Under the pieces are notes generated by a model. It was not told the DNA's origin. It saw only the letters and a program-made list of their open reading frames with translations, and did not search any database. Below, in pieces: positions 50,301 through 60,767 of a stretch of DNA of 64,000 bases; position 1 is the stretch's first letter; every line of letters begins with the position of its first letter. A program made the translations under genes and the position numbers. This stretch comes from Eublepharis macularius. Its lineage: Eukaryota; Chordata; Lepidosauria; Squamata; Eublepharidae. The stretch covers positions 127,011,464 to 127,075,463 of the forward strand of contig NC_072796.1 in the NCBI RefSeq assembly GCF_028583425.1, in the 5' to 3' direction.

Positions 50301-50567
50301 AAGGGGTGGAATGGGTGGGTAGGAGAGAAAAAGATGCATCAAGGCTGGTAGAGAGGCCCCCTGCCTGAAGCACTGGAGACTAAGAGAATTCAGAAGATTT
50401 CTCTGGGTTCTCCAGTCGGCTGCTCTCCTGGTGAAAAAGGAGGGAAGGGTCCTCTGTGGCACCTTAAAAAAGTTGGGGATTATGCAATCTGCATGGACAA
50501 AAGCCATGTGGAATGACAGTGGTAAATAAGAAGGGGAATTAGGTGAGATTGACTGAAAAAACTGGAT

Positions 50568-50825
50568 ACCAACAACAACAACAACATTCGATTTATATAC
50601 CGCCCTTCAGGACAACTTAATGCCCACTCCGAGCGATTTACAAGGCATATTGTTATTATTATCCTTATGACAATCACCATGTGAGGTGGGTGGAGCTGAG
50701 AGAGCTCCAAGAAGCTGTGACTGACCCAAGGTCGCCCAGCTGGCTTCAAACAGAGGAGTGGGGAATCAAACCTGGTTCTCCAGATGAGAGTCCTGCCGCT
50801 CTTAACCGCTACACCAAACTGGATG
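50568..50825 (-). repeat. tRNA-derived SINE (family A), full length
   Basis: Plus strand: an (AAC)n run, ATTCGATTTATATACCGCCC, TTCAGGACAACTTAATGCCC, GATTTACAAGGCATATTG, GTGAGGTGGGTGGAGCTGAG, ACTGACCCAAGGTCGCCCAG, GAATCAAACCTGGTTCTCCA, CTTAACCGCTACACCAAACT. Confidence 0.92.
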
Positions 50826-50829
50826 TATT

Positions 50830-51778
50830 CCTCATAGTTTGGTTCGTTCTACTAAAATATAGTACGTGACGGTTGGATTTATGAAATTCATCAGTGCTGC
50901 AGTCCTCAGAGAGCGACTGCGTTCGGAGTAGGCAGTCATGGTTTAGAATGACGAGTGATCAGAATCAGTAATCTAAAGCAGCTTCTGTAGATCATGACTG
51001 ATACGGGACACATTTGAGAATGAATGTTGAGAGCAAATAACGACACCCCTTCCTCCACTCCCAGCTATAAACTTTAATTGCAGAAGAGCTATTAAATATG
51101 CATCTTTATGGCTTTTTTTTTTAAACCCGACAATAAATGGAAGCCTGAGCTCAGACAACGCTTGTGCTCATTGAGGATTCCATCATAAACGAGTCAGCGT
51201 GCCACATTAGTCATTAACGTCCATATCATTCTGGGGTGATAAATAATTAAATAAATAGCCCAGTCCTCAGCTGGTGATCTGCACGCTCCTTCCTCGCCTT
51301 TGATCGCAAGCTTAAAAAGAAAAGGGTTGACGGAGAGACCGGTAGCTACAGCGGTTGCCAGGATAACATGTCCAGGGACTTTGAATTATCATAGAAGTAG
51401 GGTGGAAACCCACAAGGAATTTGATTAGCTAATACCTTAACAAATGCCTGCCAAGTGCTGGCCAACCTCTTTCAACTCCACATCTTTCAGACATGATTGG
51501 TATTATGGTTGGCAGCAGGAGCGTGCCACATTTGCACCAGGACGCCTTTTGATGATGCACAGGCTTTGAAAATAAGAACCTAGAACATGTTCGGCTATTA
51601 AATTAAGAGTCCCCTTGGCCAGCAGGCAGCTCAATCAAGTTGCAAACCAAATGGCAAATTTCCAGAATTTTGCAAATGTCAAGAAAATTGCAAGAAAAGA
51701 TTCCCACCCCCACCCCCATTCATGCTCTACAGATGTCTATGGATACTCTAGAGTTATATACACTGTACAAATTTTAGC
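50830..51778. other. low-repeat block, candidate conserved non-coding DNA
   Basis: About 950 bp without repeat signature, base-balanced, with homeodomain-like ATTA/TAAT words around 51180-51250. No coding exon. Conservation cannot be judged from one sequence. Confidence 0.3.
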
Positions 51779-51779
51779 C

Positions 51780-52000
51780 AGTATGGTCTAGTGGACTAGG
51801 ATTTGGGAGGAACCAGGTTCCAATCTCCACTCTGCCATGGAAGCTCATGGGGTGAAATTGTGCCAGACACTCTCAGAATAACTTTTCATGGGGGGGCGTT
51901 GTTATTGGGATAAAATGGGGAAGGGGAGAGCAATACTGTAAGCTGCTTTTTGTTCCTGTTGAAGAAAAAAAAGGTATAAATATATAAATAGATATGTTTT
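51780..52000 (+). repeat. tRNA-derived SINE (family B)
   Basis: AGTATGGTCTAGTGGACTAG, GGAGGAACCAGGTTCCAATC, TCCACTCTGCCATGGAAGCT, CATGGGGTGAAATTGTGCC and GGATAAAATGGGGAAGGGGA, GAGCAATACTGTAAGCTGCT, followed by a T/A-rich end with GTATAAATATATAAATAG. Confidence 0.8.
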
Positions 52001-52094
52001 TGGGGAAAATACCCTAATTATAGGGATCTTGGTTTCACCACCAAGATCTCTGTAATTAGGGGCTGGCTGACCATTTAACTCCCAGCTACAGTTG

Positions 52095-52640
52095 CCAACC
52101 CCAAGGTGGAAGCACACTACCCAAAAACCCAGTGAAAGATGAATAAATCAAAAGTCAATAAACATGTCGTATGAAATCAAAATGCAAAAAGCCTCATAAT
52201 AATCCACAAAGTGTTAATAAGGGAGCAATATAAAGTTAACAACACGATTATTCCAAATTTCAAATTGAAGAAACGAGGATAAACAAATTTATCATTTGCA
52301 CAATGGCAAGGTCAATAAACACATTATTTGCACAATGGCAGGGTCAGTATAATACACTACAACACAATGTCCAAGTGGTGATAATGGATTCCAGGAGACA
52401 CAATAAACAAGCAAGTGAATGAATGAATGAATGAATGAATGGCAGAGTTCCTCCACAGCCAGGAAATAGCCGGGTATCCTCCTCTGCTACGGGTTTCAGC
52501 CAGCAGATTTTCCAGTACCCGTTTCGTTGGTCACTTCATCAGGCAAATTGTCTAACTGGATATTTCACCACGTAATACACTCCCATTACATGGGAGGAGG
52601 ATACCCAGTATGGGGGTTGTTGGAAAGTTTGAAAAAGCAA
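52095..52640 (-). repeat. Penelope-like repeat with degenerate hammerhead motif and (GAAT)n
   Basis: The segment 52412-52440 is (GAAT)n. On the minus strand at 52545-52510, GCCTGATGAAGTGACCAACG and AAACGGGTACTGG follow the CUGAUGA...GAAAC order with a very short stem II. GGGTATCCTCCTC (52472) and GAGGAGGATACCC (52590) are inverted repeats around it. AT-rich text to the left also has TCATTTGCACAATGGCAAGG / TTATTTGCACAATGGCAGGG direct repeats. Confidence 0.45.
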
Positions 52641-52802
52641 TAATTAAAGACTGTTCAGAAACAATGTGCACCTTTATTTATTTATATTATTTATTTTATC
52701 GGATTTCTATTCTGCCCTCCCTGCCCCCTTCTTCTCAGCTTTCCACACCTCCCTTGTAGATTCTTTTCCTCGGGGCCCTGAAGCCACAGAAGTTCAGGGA
52801 GG

Positions 52803-52868
52803 GGCCAGGGCTTAGCGGTAGAAGGCTTGGTACATAGAAGGTCCCATGTTCAATTTGCATCACTGGAG
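52803..52868 (+). repeat. tRNA-Ala-type SINE head fragment
   Basis: GGCCAGGGCTTAGCGGTAGA, AGGCTTGGTACATAGAAGGT, CCCATGTTCAATTTGCATC parallels the head at 38521-38590. Confidence 0.55.
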
Positions 52869-52869
52869 T

Positions 52870-53692
52870 ACGCATAATAACACCTATACTGTGTCAACTG
52901 CATTGGTTGCCAGTGGAGTACCAGATCAGATTCAAGTTTTTGGTACTAACCTATCTTCGATCAGCAGAAAAACTGCTATTGCTTGACCAGAGCCAGGGCC
53001 TTTTTGGTCCTGGTCCCAACCTTGTGGAACTCTCTGTCCATCAAAACCAGATTTGTTGCCCTTCTGCTGGGCCTAGGGTTGCCAGCTCCAAGTTGGGAAA
53101 TTCCTGGAGATCTAGAGGGTGAAACCTGGAGAAACCTGAAGAAAGAGGGGTTTGGGGAGGGAAAGGACCTTGGCATGGCATAATTCCATAAAGTCCACCC
53201 CTCAAAGTAGCCATTTTCTCCAGGTGAACTGATCTCTGTGGCCTGGAGACCGGTTGTAATTCCGGGAGATCTCCAGCCACTACCTGGAGGCTGGCAACCA
53301 TAGTTGGGCCTGTAAGACAGAGATGTTCCACCAGGCATATGGCTGAGGCTGGGCTAGACCTCCACCGGCCATGTAAAGGGGGAGGGAGTGGATGATCGAT
53401 TTAATCCCTCCCCATCATTTGTCTACCGTCACCCTGTTTTAATAGTTTAATTGCACCTGGAAATTACATCAGTATTTATCCAAGTGAAGCCAAGCAGTTA
53501 GCTGTATTGTGGTTGCTGCCATCTTGGTATTTATTTTTACTATATTATAATTGACTAAGATTTTAATATCATATTTTATGAATTTTATGAAATTTTATGG
53601 ATCATTTTCTATTTATTGTTGTTTATTATGTTTTAAATGATGAAATCCGTTCTGAGCCCACTTGCAGGGAGGGCAAAATAGAAATCCAATGA

Positions 53693-53724
<32 letters not shown>

Positions 53725-53730
53725 TTCAGT
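52870..53730 (+). repeat. L2-type LINE 3' portion, split by MITE
   Basis: ACTGTGTCAACTGCATTGGT, TGCCAGTGGAGTACCAGATC (coding QLHWLPVEYQIRFKFLVLTY) and GACCAGAGCCAGGGCCTTTT lead to the MITE at 53074. After it: GGCCTGTAAGACAGAGATGT, TCTGAGCCCACTTGCAGGGA, GGGCAAAATAGAAATCCAAT and an (AATC)n tail at 53693-53723. Confidence 0.82.
53074..53302 (+). mobile_element. hAT-like MITE, TAGGGTTGCC family, with target duplication
   Basis: Starts TAGGGTTGCCAGCTCCAAGT and ends TACCTGGAGGCTGGCAACCATA. The flanks GCTGGGCC (53066-53073) and GTTGGGCC (53303-53310) are an 8-bp duplication with one mismatch, placing the family in the hAT superfamily. It interrupts an L2 LINE. Confidence 0.87.
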
Positions 53731-53739
53731 TAAAGGATC

Positions 53740-54115
53740 TGGCAGCAGTAGGGTTGTCAACCTCCAGGCTGCCTGAGATGTATGCCTGATATATGCTGGG
53801 GATATCCCTTATCCTGAATTGGAAATTTTCATTTTGGTAATTGCCTGGAAGAAGGATATTCAGAAATGGGACGTGAATGCTAGTACTGCTGCTGCAATTT
53901 CTTTTCATATTTGGAGTAATATCCCCTCTTTTTGGACTAAATGGACATTCCCTAATGAATTTTGTATTTATGACAAATTTGTATCTTTAAAACATTATCA
54001 TGACTTGAGGCACTGTCACTTTATATGTACAAACACGGGTTGCTTTCTTGCTATTTATTGTTATTAGCAATTACCACTTTACTGAAATATCTTCCTCTAC
54101 TGCTGCAGGCTTGTG
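53740..54115. other. no gene recognised
   Basis: It begins with a short TAGGGTTGTCAACCTCCAGG relic (53748). The 82-codon frame at 53819 has no domain signature and could be LINE-derived; not assigned. Confidence 0.3.
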
Positions 54116-54120
54116 ACTTA

Positions 54121-54354
54121 GAGCAGAACCACAAGTGACAAAAGGCACAGATTGGACACTTGTCAGCTTCCCTCAAGTTTTGATGGGAAATGTAGGCGTC
54201 CTGGTCTTGCAGCTTGGCTCTCTGACTGCTGTCCAATGGACTTTTCAACTGTCACTTGTCCAACATTCTGCCAAGCTGCCTCCATTTCCCATCAAAACTT
54301 GAGGGAAGCTGACAAGTGTCCAATCTGTGCCTTTTGTCACTTGTGGTTCTGCTC
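54121..54354. mobile_element. long palindrome, probable PIF-like MITE relative
   Basis: GAGCAGAACCACAAGTGACA, AAAGGCACAGATTGGACACT and TGTCAGCTTCCCTCAAGTTT recur in reverse complement at the right end (TTTTGTCACTTGTGGTTCTG, CTC). The ACAAGTGACA word is shared with the 118-bp PIF-like MITEs. The flanks are TTA and TAT, not a clean duplication. Confidence 0.7.
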
Positions 54355-54547
54355 TATGATTGTTTATCATTCATTGGTTGATTATATGTGCTGGCCTCTG
54401 AGTCCGTTTGTATTTTCTTGGCAGCCATTTGATATGTATTATACAATATATGAGACTGAAGACATCATGTTATAAGTTACTCTTTACTGAACATTGTTTA
54501 CATTGTAACTGAGTCAGTTTTTCATGGCACTTTGTGTTTTTTTTCCT

Positions 54548-54762
54548 CCAACCTCCAGGTGGCAGCTGGAGATCTCCCAGAATTACAACTGATCTCCAGG
54601 CAATAGAGATCAATTCCCCTGGAGAAAATGGCTACTTTGGAACGTGCACTCCATGGTATTCTACCCTTCTGAGGTCCTTCCTCTCCCCATGCCTTGTCTT
54701 CCCCAGGCTCTGCCCCCCCCCAAATCTCCAGAAATTTCCCAACCCAGATCTGACAACCCTGG
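54548..54762 (-). mobile_element. hAT-like MITE, TAGGGTTGCC family, reverse orientation
   Basis: CCAACCTCCAGGTGGCAGCT, GGAGATCTCCCAGAATTACA, ACTGATCTCCAGGCAATAGA, CCCCTGGAGAAAATGGCTAC and CAAATCTCCAGAAATTTCCC, AACCCAGATCTGACAACCCT are the reverse complement of the family consensus. Confidence 0.8.
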
Positions 54763-54764
54763 GC

Positions 54765-54890
54765 AGCAGGTAGTGTGAAAGACCTTTGCCTGAGAACCTG
54801 CAGAGCCACTGCTAGTCACAGTGGACAGAACAAGGGTCTGATTCTGTATCAGGCAGCTTCATGTGTGTTCAGGTTCATTATGTGTCTAAG
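54765..54890 (+). repeat. SINE tail fragment (tRNA-Ala type)
   Basis: TTTGCCTGAGAACCTGCAGA, GCCACTGCTAGTCACAGTGG and GGTCTGATTCTGTATCAGGC, AGCTTCATGTGTGTTC match the 3' region of the SINE at 38395. Confidence 0.65.
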
Positions 54891-54959
54891 GCCCCAAATG
54901 GACAAAAAAATGGTCTTATTCAAAATGATTTGGCCAGAAGAGAGCCTCTCTCAGCTCTG

Positions 54960-55176
54960 GTCATATAGATCCAGAGGAGTTAGCCATGTTAGTCTGTAGT
55001 AGCAAAAATAGCAAAGAGTCCAGTAGCACCTTTAATACTAACCAATTTTACTGTTGCATAAGCTTTCGAGAATCACAGTTCTCTTCTTCAGACGCATCTG
55101 ACGAAGAGAACTGTGATTCTCGAAAGCTTATGCTACAGTAAAGTTGGTTAGTCTTAAAGGGGCTACTGGACTCTTT
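54960..55176 (+). mobile_element. Penelope-type foldback with target duplication
   Basis: AGATCCAGAGGAGTTAGCCA, TGTTAGTCTGTAGTAGCAAA, then arms CCAGTAGCACCTTTAATACT / AGTCTTAAAGGGGCTACTGG. A perfect 13-bp duplication, TCTCTCAGCTCTG, flanks it (54947-54959, 55177-55189). Confidence 0.88.
55098..55135 (+). ncRNA. hammerhead ribozyme core
   Basis: CTGACGA, stem II AGAGAA/TTCTC, GAAA, stem III AGC-TTAT-GCT, TA. This is the most complete core of the foldback family in the window; the mirrored half on the opposite strand (near 55060-55092) reads CTGAAGA and is also plausible. Confidence 0.66.
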
Positions 55177-55189
55177 TCTCTCAGCTCTG

Positions 55190-56160
55190 TAATGCACTCT
55201 GTAGTTTGCAGTATGATCAAGACAAGCATGACTTTGACTACACCAGTAAATAAAGGCAGATGTCTCTATGATGCTTTGCTGCTACTAATACTGGAAACCC
55301 ATTGGCTTGGATCTTAAGGTGCCTTTTCATTGGTGTCATATTTCGTCCAATGGAACGTTATTTCCATTTGTGGAAGAGGGAAGGGCAATTTTTGCTGACT
55401 GCTGACTTCTGGAAATTTTGACGCCATTAAAAAAAAAAGGCCCCTCTCACACCTTTTGGGGAGGAAATGGAAATTTGGGGAAGAACTGAAGTATATGCAG
55501 TACTTGCCCATCGCTGATTGAACAACATGAAATGCATCCTTTATAACTTTGTTAAAATTGTACTATTTAGCATATTTATGACATTGATAAGTATAAATGT
55601 CTTCATTTTCTGTGACAAACGGCAAGAACACCCAGTCCGTGGGGAAGAGTTACAAAATGTTGCACCCTGTGCTACCATAGCACATCTCTTTCATTTTTGC
55701 CATCTGAGAGGTAGAGGGGGAAAGTGGAAGGTAGAAAACAAACTCTGTGGTAAACAAAAGGAAGTGTGTTTTTGGTGCCTGCCTGCTTCTTAAGTTTTGG
55801 GGATAACCTTCAAAGGATCATAAATGGAACAGAACCTTCCCCCCTGGTTTGGTCACTATGTGCCAGCTGACAGACAAGCAAAATGATATGGTCTCCCTGG
55901 GTAGGCATGTCCCAACCAGGTGCCCTCAGCTTGGCCATGGACATGGATTTACTTTTGTCTCTAGCCTTGGAAGCCTCAGCCTGAGTCTGCGCACAGAACA
56001 TGCCCTCCTCTTTCTTTGGTAGCTGAAACCAAACAGCTCTTCCCCCAAACAAAGACCTGATCCTGGCTATTTTCCATAGGGTTGCCAGGGCCATGTCTGG
56101 CATCCAGGAAGAACTTTGGGTGCAGGGACATGGAGCATGGCTGCAGCATTGTGTTCACTG
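55190..56160. other. no gene recognised
   Basis: Unique-looking text; short open frames have no domain signature. Confidence 0.3.
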
Positions 56161-56164
56161 CAAT

Positions 56165-56305
56165 GTGGGGAAATTCTGGAAGGGATGTTGGGTAGCTCTA
56201 GCAATAACAAAAAAATCACAGAGTTTCTGGTGATTCCTAGAGCTACCCTATGTCACTTCCAGCTTTTCTCCAGAAGTGACATTGCAGCACACATGATCCC
56301 AACTT
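56165..56305. mobile_element. family-4 MITE
   Basis: GTTGGGTAGCTCTAGCAATA, then CAGAGTTTCTGGTGATTCCT, AGAGCTACCCTATGTCACTT and CCAGAAGTGACATTGCAGCA form the characteristic arms. Confidence 0.6.
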
Positions 56306-56309
56306 AATT

Positions 56310-57240
56310 TTTTTTCACTTGTTGCCACTCCAGGTGGTGGCGGGAAACAAAGGCTGATGGCAGGAGGCCTCCGGCAACTTTACTGGCAAGGCATGTGATT
56401 TGATTTCACATGAAGCAAGTGTCCATGAAAGTACTCAAAGATTTGCCTCGAGGCATATCATTTGGACATAGTTTAAACCTGTGCTCCTCCCTCCAAGTCC
56501 CTCACTTTATTGAGTACTGCATTGCTGTGGGGGAGAGCCGATGTTTACAGTCAGGCAAAAACTGAGTTCCTCCAAACACCACAGAGCAGAACTGATTCAC
56601 TTTGAAATTGGGTTTGAAAAACCCAGGGAACTTCCACCGGGGAGCAGCTGTCATGTGCGGGGCCAAGAGCACCTAAGGATTAGACCATTGCACTTTTCAG
56701 GAAAGTAATTAATTTGTCGCTCGGTGGGAGGCATCCATAATTTATACTAGCAGTGGGACTCCACCATTTGGCAGCAGATTCCGATGCCTGGGAAGGCCAG
56801 CTGGTGGCTGTTCAGATATTTTCCGGGAATTTCAGTGTGTACAAGAGGGAATGCAGTTGATTAACCCTTTCTCACCAGGGCTGACTGTGACCCATCAGGC
56901 ATTAAAATGTGCACAAGTGGTCGAAAAATTGGTCGCTCTGTTTAAGGGGAGCACACTGTGTTGATATTATAATATTATGATGGCATCCTAGACAATATCG
57001 AAGGGCTCCTTAGGATATGTCTGCAACTCTGTTCTTTATAGCACAAACAGCAGCAATGGTTGTACTAACTGGGTGAAGAATTTTCCCAGGTGGGTATGTA
57101 AGCAGCTAGGAGAAAGTGATACCACCCAACAGAAGCATACCCTGGGCTGTGATAAAGTAATAGTTACTAAATGTGCTGCTAAAAACTGGCTTTCTGGGAT
57201 GCCTGGGGTGTGCCATGTCTCCTATTACCCTATGGAAACT
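56310..57240. other. low-repeat block, no gene
   Basis: About 900 bp without recognised repeats or exons. Confidence 0.3.
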
Positions 57241-57244
57241 GACT

Positions 57245-57785
57245 CTTTCTGGAATGTCTTCTGACCACATCCAGGGTTGATTAATGTAATAGGCCCCGGT
57301 GGGCTTGCCTTTGAACACAGTCCAGAAACTTCAACCGGTCCAAAATGCAGCAGATAGGCTAAATTCAGGGATTGCATCTTGCTTGTGTTGAAAGATCTAT
57401 ATGGAATGCCCAGCTGTTTCCAGGCACAATACAAAGTGCTGGTTATTACTTTTGATGCCCTAAACAGTATAATAGAAAAGAGTCCAGTAGAACCTTTAAG
57501 ACTAACCAACTTTACTGTAGTATAAGCTTTCGAGAATCACAGTTCTCTTCGTCAGATGCATCTACCATTCTGGCACCTACCTTTCTGTCTTTTAGGCTTC
57601 AGGGCACAGCAAAATGTTTCTTTTTAGCTAGGTTTTTGAATAAGGGCGTTTATATTTTTGGTTTTTTTATGGTGTGCTTCTCCTCTGGGGTTTGTTTTGT
57701 GGATATTTTATGCTGCCTCTCCAGCTTGTTTTTAATGTTTTTGTATTGATAATTTGGAAAGATTTTATGGGTTTTCTCCTGAACT
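57245..57785 (+). repeat. L2-type LINE fragment, split by half foldback
   Basis: TCCAGAAACTTCAACCGGTC, CAAAATGCAGCAGATAGGCT and CAAAGTGCTGGTTATTACTT encode the QKLQPVQNAA-like L2 segment. The insertion at 57474-57563 separates it from ATTCTGGCACCTACCTTTCT and the T-rich 3' part. Confidence 0.65.
57474..57563 (-). mobile_element. Penelope-type half element with hammerhead core
   Basis: GAGTCCAGTAGAACCTTTAA, GACTAACCAACTTTACTGTA and GTATAAGCTTTCGAGAATCA, CAGTTCTCTTCGTCAGATGC represent one arm only. On the minus strand at 57518-57555 the core CTGACGA...GAAAGCTTATAC is present, with one mismatch in stem III. Confidence 0.75.
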
Positions 57786-57810
57786 CTGTAGAAGCAGCAT
57801 AAACAGTTCC

Positions 57811-57888
57811 GGAAGGAAGGAAGGAAGGAAGGAAGGAAGGAAGGAAGGAAGGAAGGAAGGAAGGAAGGAAGGAAGGAAGGAAGGAAGG
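57811..57888. repeat. (GGAA)n microsatellite
   Basis: About 19 perfect GGAA units. First of three microsatellites within 510 bp. Confidence 0.95.
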
Positions 57889-57974
57889 TTTATTACGGTC
57901 GCAAAACCAGCCAAATCAAGTACAGATAAAAAGAGTGGTTTTTGAATACTTAAAATGGACAAATACATAAAAGA

Positions 57975-57979
57975 TGATT

Positions 57980-58034
<55 letters not shown>
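57975..58034. repeat. (ATATAC)n microsatellite
   Basis: About ten units of 6 bp (TACATA frame). Second array of the cluster. Confidence 0.93.
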
Positions 58035-58035
<1 letters not shown>

Positions 58036-58235
58036 CTAACTATAAAACTCACTTCATTAATTCACTTCCCAGCAATTGACATTTCCTTTGTTAAGTGATT
58101 CCACTTTCTGAGTGCTGTCACACAGATTTTTGCAACTGCATAAGATACAGTTCTCTGACTATCCTCTAAAAGATATACCTGAAGGGTTTCAGGACTAAAA
58201 TCCATATAATACTGTAATGGTTTGAATCTATGACA

Positions 58236-58236
58236 T

Positions 58237-58317
<81 letters not shown>
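58236..58317. repeat. (AAAG)n microsatellite with one interruption
   Basis: About 20 units with a single one-base slip near 58289. Confidence 0.93.
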
Positions 58318-58319
58318 AA

Positions 58320-59465
58320 TGTCTCCTTATGTCCACTGGGAGGCAACCTTAACGGGTTGGGCCTATGAATGAAAAAAATCTGCCCTTGAGCTGAGGCCAT
58401 TTTGTATAGTGTTGCGGTATGGCATAGTAACCAAGAGCCATTTGCCCAGGTTTATATAGAGGGGCCAGTATAGCAGGAGACCTCCTAGGGATTCCCTCCT
58501 CTTCCCACCAGTGCCTCAAAGGCCTGGGGGGAGAAAAATGGGGGAAGGAATAGGGAGTTGGGTGAAGACTAGAGCATCCCTTGCAACATCATGGTGTCAC
58601 TTCCAGTGTTCACTGGAAGTGACATCACATGCCAGTGTGAGGTCAGCACTCTTCTCTCCACCACCAAAATCCTCCTGGCAACTTTATACCAGCAGAGATG
58701 GTCCTTCAGACTTATGTGAAATGATTCCTAAGTCACATAAAAACATGATGAAAGGAAACATCACTTGGAATTCAACACAATTTCATTCTTACTTCTTGGA
58801 AGTTCTTTGACTGATATAAATTTCTCTTTTAAAATCCTCCTTATTCGTAGGGAAGGCAAACCAAATAAGCAAAGCGTTTTGAGCTGCCTTGATATTGTCA
58901 GGTCCTGCATTAGGTGGATAAAACCAAACCGACACATTGGACTGCCTCACTTTAATCAAAACCGATCTCTTTTCTAGCCCTTCTGCAATCCCAACGGCTA
59001 ATCAATAGGTTAATGTTCTCCATTACCATGCTCAGAAAATACATCACATCTTTTTAAAATGATAAAATAATCTCTCATAGTATTTTGTACTGAGCCTGGA
59101 GCTCAGAGTAATTCCAGCCCAGAGTGATTTAGCTCAAACAACGGGCTTTATTGCCAACCACAACAGACTGACAGTAGAACAGAACCCCTCAATATATACA
59201 TACAAACCCCACCCCAGACTTAACCAACAACCAATAGCAATGAGCACTCTAGGATACCATCATTTGCATGAACTATATACATTATAACATATTTACAAGA
59301 ATGTGATTGGCCTTTATTGATAGCGGGCCATTGGCTGCTTGCCAACTGTAACCACCAATAAGACTGAGCGTCAGGAAAACCTTATCATTTATTTAAGCTA
59401 GAGCCAATACATAACATATAGAATCTTCAGATCAGGTCTGTAGCTAGCTACCAGGGGCAGGGGGA
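58320..59465. other. no gene; short inverted repeat
   Basis: Contains GGTGTCACTTCCAGTG/CACTGGAAGTGACATC (58592-58627), a small family-4-like palindrome. Otherwise unique-looking. Confidence 0.3.
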
Positions 59466-59469
59466 GGCC

Positions 59470-60125
59470 TTTATTGGTTTATTTAGAAAATGTGTGTGCT
59501 GCCCTTCCAAACTTGCTCAAGGCAGCTCACAACCATAAAACCAACTAAGACAATAAAAATAAGTCAATAAAAACAAAATCGTGGCAATAAAATAAAAACA
59601 AGTCCATAAAATAAGCCAAGACAATAAAATAATGACATGCCAATCAAAACAAGCCATAAAACAAGCCAAGACCATAAAAACGAGCCAGGGCATAAAGGAA
59701 CATAAAACAAAATGAACCATCTAAAATGATATTGAGAAAATAGACCTCAGACTAAGAGCAGCCTGTAAAACAGCTTAAAATGATGGAACCCTTTACTTAG
59801 AATTCTGAGTAAAGAGAAATGTTTTGATGTGGTGCCTAAAGGAAAGTGAGTTAGGCACTTGGTGAGCCTCACAGGGGAGGGTATTCCAAAGGTAAGGTGC
59901 CACCACTGAAAAAGCTCTGTCTCTGGTTACCACCCACCTCATCTCTGCAGATGGCGCAGAGAAAGTGCAGCTTGAGATAACTCTCCCAGCTATTCAAGGA
60001 GAAGACAGATAAAGATGATCTTTCAAGTTCCCAGTTCCAAGCCATTTAGGGCCTGATTGGTAAAACCCAGCACTCTGAATTGTGCCAGGTACACAGTGTA
60101 GATCTTTCAGCACCAATAGGATGTG
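59470..60125 (-). repeat. L2-like LINE 3' region
   Basis: The plus strand shows a near-repetitive CAATAAAA-rich part (59550-59710) and GTGAGCCTCACAGGGGAGGG, TATTCCAAAGGTAAGGTGCC, ACCACTGAAAAAGCTCTGTC, whose reverse complement matches the C-terminal/3' portion seen at 48240-48600. Degenerate. Confidence 0.6.
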
Positions 60126-60129
60126 ATTG

Positions 60130-60284
60130 ATGTATTTGGACACTGATAACAGCATTTGTGGGAAATGCGCCCGAGGGATTATGACTATTTCTTATTTGAG
60201 AACAAAAAGCTATGTCGAGTCAGCTATCTAGAACTGGACATCTGTAGAACAAAACAGAATAATGTAGTCACTGAGACCACGAGA
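60130..60284. other. no feature recognised
   Basis: Short unique-looking stretch between repeats. Confidence 0.2.
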
Positions 60285-60286
60285 GT

Positions 60287-60540
60287 GCCAGTTCGGTGTA
60301 GTGATTAAGAGCACAGGATTCTAATCTGGAGAACTGGGTTTGATTCCCCACTCCTCCACTTGAAGCCAGCTGGGTGACCTTGGGTCAGTCACAGCTCTCT
60401 CAGAGCTCTTTCAGCCCCACCCACCTCACAGGGTGTTTGTAGTTGTGGGGATAATAACATACTTTGTAAACCGCTCTGAGTGGGTGTTTAGTCATCCTGA
60501 AGGGCAGTATATAAATCAAATGTTGTTGTTGTTATTATTA
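60287..60540 (+). repeat. tRNA-derived SINE (family A), full length
   Basis: GTGCCAGTTCGGTGTAGTGA, TTAAGAGCACAGGATTCTAA, GGGTTTGATTCCCC, GTGACCTTGGGTCAGTCACA, AACCGCTCTGAGTGGGTGTT, CCTGAAGGGCAGTATATAAA, (TTG)n(TTA)n tail. Confidence 0.9.
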
Positions 60541-60544
60541 AATA

Positions 60545-60765
60545 TGAAGATGGGCATGTGGATTGATGTATCCCCCTTCCACAGCCCTGGATCCACAAAA
60601 ATTGCAGTACATACTAACCAGTTTGGGGCTCCAAATCTGATCAATTTTTTCTTTGATCAAAACTAGAAGTTATTTGATACTATCTCCAAATTCCTAAAAA
60701 GAGGAAAAGAAAGGGATTGTTGGATTTTAGGGAGAAAGAGGAATTAAGATAATTTCTCTTAAGAA
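60545..60765. other. no feature recognised
   Basis: Unique-looking sequence. Confidence 0.2.
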
Positions 60766-60767
60766 TG

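Noticed and set aside
53819-54067. 82-codon frame as a protein-coding exon
   Set aside because: No splice context and no recognisable domain; could be decayed LINE coding sequence, which I could not confirm.
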